Positions 59,614 through 64,000 of a stretch of DNA of 64,000 bases are shown here, piece after piece; position 1 is the first letter of the stretch; each line of letters starts with the position of its first letter. The DNA is from Streptomyces bacillaris (GTDB lineage: Bacteria > Actinomycetota > Actinomycetes > Streptomycetales > Streptomycetaceae). The DNA lies in the NCBI RefSeq assembly GCF_003268675.1, contig NZ_CP029378.1:2666001-2730000 (forward strand). The letters are read 5' to 3'. The position numbers were made by a program, and so were the translations under genes. The notes beneath the pieces are model-generated. The model was not told the DNA's origin. It saw nothing but the letters and a program-made list of their open reading frames with translations, and did no database searches.

Positions 59614-62600
59614 ATGTCGTCGTCCGCTTCGGGGCGCGCCTTTCGTTTTTCCGGGCTTCTGGCCAGAATCACGAAATCGTGGGCGCCGGGTTCGGCCCGC
59701 CGGTCGAGCGCCTCCGTGCGCCACCGCGGCCGCGCGGTCGGCGCGCGCGGCCTCGGCGTCACGCTCTCCGCCGTACTGGCCGCGACCCTGCTGCCGGCCG
59801 AGGCGTGGGCCATCGCGCCCCCCTCCCCCCGTGTCGGACCGTCCCTGGTAGGCCTCCAGCAGGAGGAGCCCGCCGACCCCGACCAGGCGAAGATCGACGA
59901 GCTGAGCACCTGGTCCGGCGCCCCGGTGGAACCCCCGGTCGACTACACCCCCACCGCTACCACACCCCCGGCCGGGGGCACGGCCCCCGTGGCGCTCGAC
60001 GGCGCGGGCGACGACCTGGTCCCCGTGGGCAACCTCCCCGTGCGACTCGGCAAGGCCTCGCCGACCGACGAGGAGCCCGACCCGCCGGCCCCCGGCGGAA
60101 CGTGGGACGTGGCGGTCGAGCCCCGTACCAGCACCGAGGCGTCCGACGTCGACGGCGCCCTCATCACCGTCACCCCGCCCTCCGGCGGCGCGACCCCCGT
60201 CGACATCGAGCTGGACTACGGGAAGTTCGAGGACCTCTTCGGCACCGCGTGGTCCTCGCGGCTCAGGCTGACCCAGCTCCCCGAATGCTTCCTGACCACG
60301 CCCGAGCTGGACGAATGCACCACCGTGGTCGACGTCCCCAGCGTCAACGACCCCTCGAACGACACCGTCCGCGCCACCATCGACCCGGCGGCGTCCCCGC
60401 AGCAGGGCCTGTCCACCCAGTCCGGCGGCGGCCCCGTCGTGCTCGCGGCCACCGACTCGGCGTCCGGTGCGGGCGGCACGTACAAGGCGACCCCGTTCAC
60501 CGCGACCGGCACCTGGACGGCCGGCGGCAGCGGTGGCGGCTTCTCCTGGTCGTACCCGCTGACCGCGCCGGCACCCCCGGCAGGCCCCGCCCCCACCATC
60601 TCACTCTCCTACTCCTCCCAGTCCGTCGACGGCCGCACCTCCGCCGCCAACGGCCAGGCCTCGTGGATCGGTGACGGCTGGGACTACAACCCGGGCTTCA
60701 TCGAACGCCGCTACCGCTCCTGCAACGACGACCGGTCCGGCACCCCCAACAACGCGGGCGGCAAGGACAAGAAGAAGTCCGACCTGTGCTGGGCGAGCGA
60801 CAACCTCGTCATGTCGCTCGGCGGCTCCGCCACGGCCCTCGTCCACGACGGGACCACCGGTGCGTGGGTGGCACAGAACGACACCGGTGCCCGCATCGAG
60901 TACCGGACGAGGACCGGCAGCCCGAAGACCGCCCAGACCGGCGCGTACGACGGCGAGTACTGGGTCGTCACCACAAGGGACGGCACCCGCTACTGGTTCG
61001 GCCGCAACACCATCCCCGGCCGTACCGCCGCCACCGACTCCGCGTTCACCGTCCCCGTTTTCGGCAACCACAGCGGCGAGCCCTGCCACGCCACCGCGTA
61101 CGCCGACTCCTCCTGCGCCCAGGCCTGGCGCTGGAACCTCGACTACGTCGAGGACGTCCACGGCAACGCGATGATCGTCGACTGGAAGAAGGAGACGAAC
61201 CGCTACGCCCGGAACGAGAAGTTCAAAGAGGCCGTCGCCTATCACCGGGGCGGCTACCCGGCCCAGATCCTCTACGGCCTGCGCGCCGACGACCTGAACG
61301 GCGCACCGGCGGGCAAGGTCGTCTTCAAGACCGCGCCGCGCTGCGTCGAGGACGCCGGCACCACCTGCTCCCCCACCGGCTACGAGTCGGAGAACTACGC
61401 GGACAAGCAGCCCTGGTGGGACACCCCGGCCACGCTCCACTGCAAGGCGGGCGCGAAGAACTGCTTCGTCACCTCACCCACCTTCTGGAGCAGCGTCCGC
61501 CTGACGGAGATCGAGACGCACGGCCGGCGGACCCCCGGCTCCACCGCCCTCTCCCTCGTGGACAGCTGGACGCTGAAGCAGTCGTTCCCGAAGCAGCGCA
61601 CCGACACCCACCCGCCGCTGTGGCTGGAGTCCATCACCCGCACCGGCCACGGCGCCCCGAACGCCTCGGGCGAGCAGACGAGCAGGGCCCTGCCCCCGGT
61701 CTCCTTCCTCCCGAACGTCGTCGACATGCCCAACCGTGTCTCGAAGGGCGCCACGGACGAGACCCCGGACTTCGACCGGCTGCGCGTCGAGACCGTCCGC
61801 ACCGAGACGGGCGGCGAGATCCACGTCGACTACTCCGCCCCGTGCGCCGTGGGCACCGCCCACCCGTCCCCCGAGACAAACACCACCCGCTGCTTCCCCG
61901 TCCACTACTCGCCCGACCCCGAGTCCCTGTCGGACGAGATCCTGGCCAAGAAGCCCGCGCCGGTGGAGTGGTTCAACAAGTACGTCGTCCAGAAGGTCAC
62001 CGAGAAGGACCGCGTGGCCCGCCAGCCCGACGTCGTCACCACGTACGCGTACGAGGGCGGCGGCGCCTGGGGCCGGAGCACCGACGAGTTCACCAAGCCG
62101 AAGCTGCGTACGTACGACCAGTGGCGCGGCTATGCGAGCGTCCTCGTCAGGAAGGGCGTGACCGGAGCCGATCCGGCCGCCGCGGACGCCACCGAACAGT
62201 CCCAGACCCGGATGCGCTACTTCCGCGGTATGTCCGGCGACGCCGGCCGTCCCACGGTCACGGTCAAGGACTCGACCGGCGCGGAGACCCTGGGCGAGGA
62301 CCTGGCGCCGTACCAGGGGATGCCAGCCGAGACCGTCGCGTACACCAGGGCGGGCGGCGACGTGGCCTCCCGCATCCTGGCTTGGCCCACCAGCAGGGAG
62401 ACGGCCTCACAGGCGCGGCCCGGGCTCCCCGCGCTCAAGGCACATCGCGTGGCGACCGCCCGCACCGAGACGGTCGAGACCATCAGCGGCGGCCGGACGC
62501 GCACCGCGCGCACGGTGACGACGTACGACGACACGTACGGGCTGCCGCTCACCGCCGAGACGCTCACCCTCACGCCGGACGGCTCGGGCGGCACGACCAC

Positions 62601-64000
62601 CGGCGACCGGAGCTGCTCGACGAATACGTACGTCCACAACACCGCCAAGCACCTGATCGGTCTGGTGCAGCGCGCCCGAACGACGGTCGGCACGTGCGCC
62701 CAGGCGGCCACGGCGCCCGGCAGCGACGTCGTCTCCGACACCCGTGTCTCGTACGACGCGCTCGACGCGTTCGGCGCGGCTCCGGTCAGGGGGCTGCCCT
62801 TCCGGACCGACACCGTCGGGGCCGACGGCACCGGCTGGGTCACCACCGCCCGCACGGAGTACGACCCGCTCGGCCGCGCCACGGAAGTCCGGGACGCGAA
62901 GGGGCACGTGTCCAAGGTCGGCTTCGTTCCGCCCACGGGCCCGGCGTTCACCACCACGTCGACCGACGCGAAGGGCCACACCACCACCACGGCCCTGGAC
63001 CCGGCCCGCGGCACCGCCCTGTCGGTGACCGACGCCAACGGGCGCCGGACGACGAGCGCCTACGACGAACTGGGCCGCACCACCGCCGTCTGGTCCCCGT
63101 CCCGTACTCAGGGCACGGACAAGGCGTCGGTGCTCTTCGACTACCAGATCGAGGACAACAAGGTCCCGGCGACCCGCACCCGTGTCCTGCGCGACAACGG
63201 TACGTACGAGGACTCCGTCACCGTCTACGACGGGCTGCTGCGCCCGCGCCAGGCGCAGACCGAGGCGCTCGGCGGCGGCCGGATCGTCACGGAGACGCTG
63301 TACAACGCGAACGGGGCGCCCGCGGAGACCAGGAACGGCTATCTGGCGGAGGGCGAGCCGCAGACCGAACTCTTCGTCCCGCTCTCGCTGACACAGGTGC
63401 CGAGCGCGTCGAAGACCGCCTACGACGGCCTCGGCCGCGCGGTCCGCACGACGGTCCTGCACGCGGGCGATCCGCAGCACTCCGCCACGGTCCGCCACGA
63501 GGGCGACCGGACGCTGACCCGGACGGGCATGTCGGCCGACGGCACGACCCCGATGCCGGGCAGCCGGTCCACCGCGACCTGGACGGACGCTCTGGGCCGC
63601 ACGTCGAAGATCGAGCACTTCACGGCCACCGACCTGTCGGCCGCCATCGAAACGCGATACACGTACGACGCGCGCGGCAACCTCGCCAAGGTCACGGACG
63701 CGCGGGACAACATCTGGACGTACACGTACGACGCACGTGGCCGCCTGGCGTTCTCCACGGACCCCGACGCGGGCTCGTCCTCCTTCGGCTACGACGTGCT
63801 GGACCGGCAGATCTGGTCGAAGGACTCCCGGCAGCGGTCCCAGCACACGGTGTACGACGAACTGGGCCGCCGGACCGAGCTGCGCGACGACTCGGCCGAG
63901 GGGCCGCTGGTCGCGAAGTGGACGTACGACACCCTGCCGGGCGCGAAGGGCCTGCCGGTGGCGTCGACCCGCTACCACGGGGGCGCGGAGTTCACGAGCG
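59614..64000 (+). CDS. Rhs/YD-repeat protein, N-terminal 1462 codons (runs off the window)
   Basis: The frame is open from ATG 59614 to the window end. A signal anchor near residues 45-70 (GVTLSAVLAATLLPAEAWA) leads to the SpvB/TcaC-like N-terminal domain (ISLSYSSQSVDGRTSAANGQ and WIGDGWDYNPGFIERRYRSC). YD repeats begin around residue 1050 (YDPLGRATEVRDAKGHVSKV, YTYDARGNLAKVTDARDNIW, YDELGRRTELRDD). These repeats fold into a hollow shell that encloses a C-terminal variable domain, often a toxin, which here lies beyond the window. Ribosome site GGGGGAG precedes ATG. Confidence 0.85.
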   Translation, partial: MSSSASGRAFRFSGLLARITKSWAPGSARRSSASVRHRGRAVGARGLGVTLSAVLAATLLPAEAWAIAPPSPRVGPSLVGLQQEEPADPDQAKIDELSTWSGAPVEPPVDYTPTATTPPAGGTAPVALDGAGDDLVPVGNLPVRLGKASPTDEEPDPPAPGGTWDVAVEPRTSTEASDVDGALITVTPPSGGATPVDIELDYGKFEDLFGTAWSSRLRLTQLPECFLTTPELDECTTVVDVPSVNDPSNDTVRATIDPAASPQQGLSTQSGGGPVVLAATDSASGAGGTYKATPFTATGTWTAGGSGGGFSWSYPLTAPAPPAGPAPTISLSYSSQSVDGRTSAANGQASWIGDGWDYNPGFIERRYRSCNDDRSGTPNNAGGKDKKKSDLCWASDNLVMSLGGSATALVHDGTTGAWVAQNDTGARIEYRTRTGSPKTAQTGAYDGEYWVVTTRDGTRYWFGRNTIPGRTAATDSAFTVPVFGNHSGEPCHATAYADSSCAQAWRWNLDYVEDVHGNAMIVDWKKETNRYARNEKFKEAVAYHRGGYPAQILYGLRADDLNGAPAGKVVFKTAPRCVEDAGTTCSPTGYESENYADKQPWWDTPATLHCKAGAKNCFVTSPTFWSSVRLTEIETHGRRTPGSTALSLVDSWTLKQSFPKQRTDTHPPLWLESITRTGHGAPNASGEQTSRALPPVSFLPNVVDMPNRVSKGATDETPDFDRLRVETVRTETGGEIHVDYSAPCAVGTAHPSPETNTTRCFPVHYSPDPESLSDEILAKKPAPVEWFNKYVVQKVTEKDRVARQPDVVTTYAYEGGGAWGRSTDEFTKPKLRTYDQWRGYASVLVRKGVTGADPAAADATEQSQTRMRYFRGMSGDAGRPTVTVKDSTGAETLGEDLAPYQGMPAETVAYTRAGGDVASRILAWPTSRETASQARPGLPALKAHRVATARTETVETISGGRTRTARTVTTYDDTYGLPLTAETLTLTPDGSGGTTTGDRSCSTNTYVHNTAKHLIGLVQRARTTVGTCAQAATAPGSDVVSDTRVSYDALDAFGAAPVRGLPFRTDTVGADGTGWVTTARTEYDPLGRATEVRDAKGHVSKVGFVPPTGPAFTTTSTDAKGHTTTTALDPARGTALSVTDANGRRTTSAYDELGRTTAVWSPSRTQGTDKASVLFDYQIEDNKVPATRTRVLRDNGTYEDSVTVYDGLLRPRQAQTEALGGGRIVTETLYNANGAPAETRNGYLAEGEPQTELFVPLSLTQVPSASKTAYDGLGRAVRTTVLHAGDPQHSATVRHEGDRTLTRTGMSADGTTPMPGSRSTATWTDALGRTSKIEHFTATDLSAAIETRYTYDARGNLAKVTDARDNIWTYTYDARGRLAFSTDPDAGSSSFGYDVLDRQIWSKDSRQRSQHTVYDELGRRTELRDDSAEGPLVAKWTYDTLPGAKGLPVASTRYHGGAEFTS

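Overview
The window is high-GC actinobacterial chromosome, almost certainly Streptomyces. The signs are uniformly GC-rich third positions, GTG starts, GTGA/ATGA stop-start overlaps, and familiar Streptomyces gene sets: SpoIIE-type phosphatase with ATPase domain, oxyR/ahpC/ahpD, PhoH-cis-prenyltransferase, and a secreted chitinase behind a DasR-like site. No rRNA, tRNA, CRISPR array, insertion sequence or phage gene was seen. The window opens inside one gene and closes inside another.

Layout. 1-6.2 kb: end of an unidentified gene, a PP2C phosphatase/anti-sigma-like kinase fusion, a class A penicillin-binding protein, and an SPFH protein coupled to a small ribbon-helix-helix-like protein. 6.2-9.9 kb: a PadR-regulated, apparently leaderless ABC-exporter operon. 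9.9-12.2 kb: oxyR divergent from ahpC-ahpD. 12.2-17.4 kb: AI-2E family membrane protein, a secreted SLT-fold lytic enzyme behind a long structured leader (possible c-di-AMP riboswitch), PhoH-like ATPase and a cis-prenyltransferase. 17.6-25.8 kb: aldo-keto reductase, a glycosylase-like winged-helix protein, methyltransferase, prepilin peptidase, DUF192 protein and a PIG-V-like glycosyltransferase.

26-41.7 kb is the most distinctive part: a full Tad/Flp pilus locus on the minus strand. In order of transcription it encodes a zinc-ribbon protein, CpaB, CpaE/TadZ, two TadE-like pseudopilins, the CpaF/TadA ATPase, TadB, TadC, a histidine kinase, a LuxR-type regulator, the Flp pilin, a third TadE/G-like protein, a lipoprotein and an OmpA-domain protein. 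A converging 677-residue protein carries four membrane segments, then a perfect Flp-type processing motif, then a large exported domain with a calcium-loop motif; a lipoprotein gene follows it. The prepilin peptidase (22.1-23.0 kb) lies outside the main cluster.

42-52.8 kb: GH18 chitinase, a divergent Nramp-like transporter lacking the usual metal-binding motifs, and a two-armed catabolic locus. One arm is a PfkB sugar kinase, IclR regulator, RidA and GntP transporter; the other is a D-serine-dehydratase-like enzyme and an N-acyl-D-amino-acid deacylase. They share a control region. 52.9-55.6 kb: siderophore-interacting flavoprotein divergent from a TetR regulator, then a secreted trypsin-like protease. 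55.8-64 kb: two very large secreted proteins, one with DNRLRE/FG-GAP repeats and one Rhs/YD-repeat protein cut by the window end, diverging from an unusually AT-rich intergenic region.
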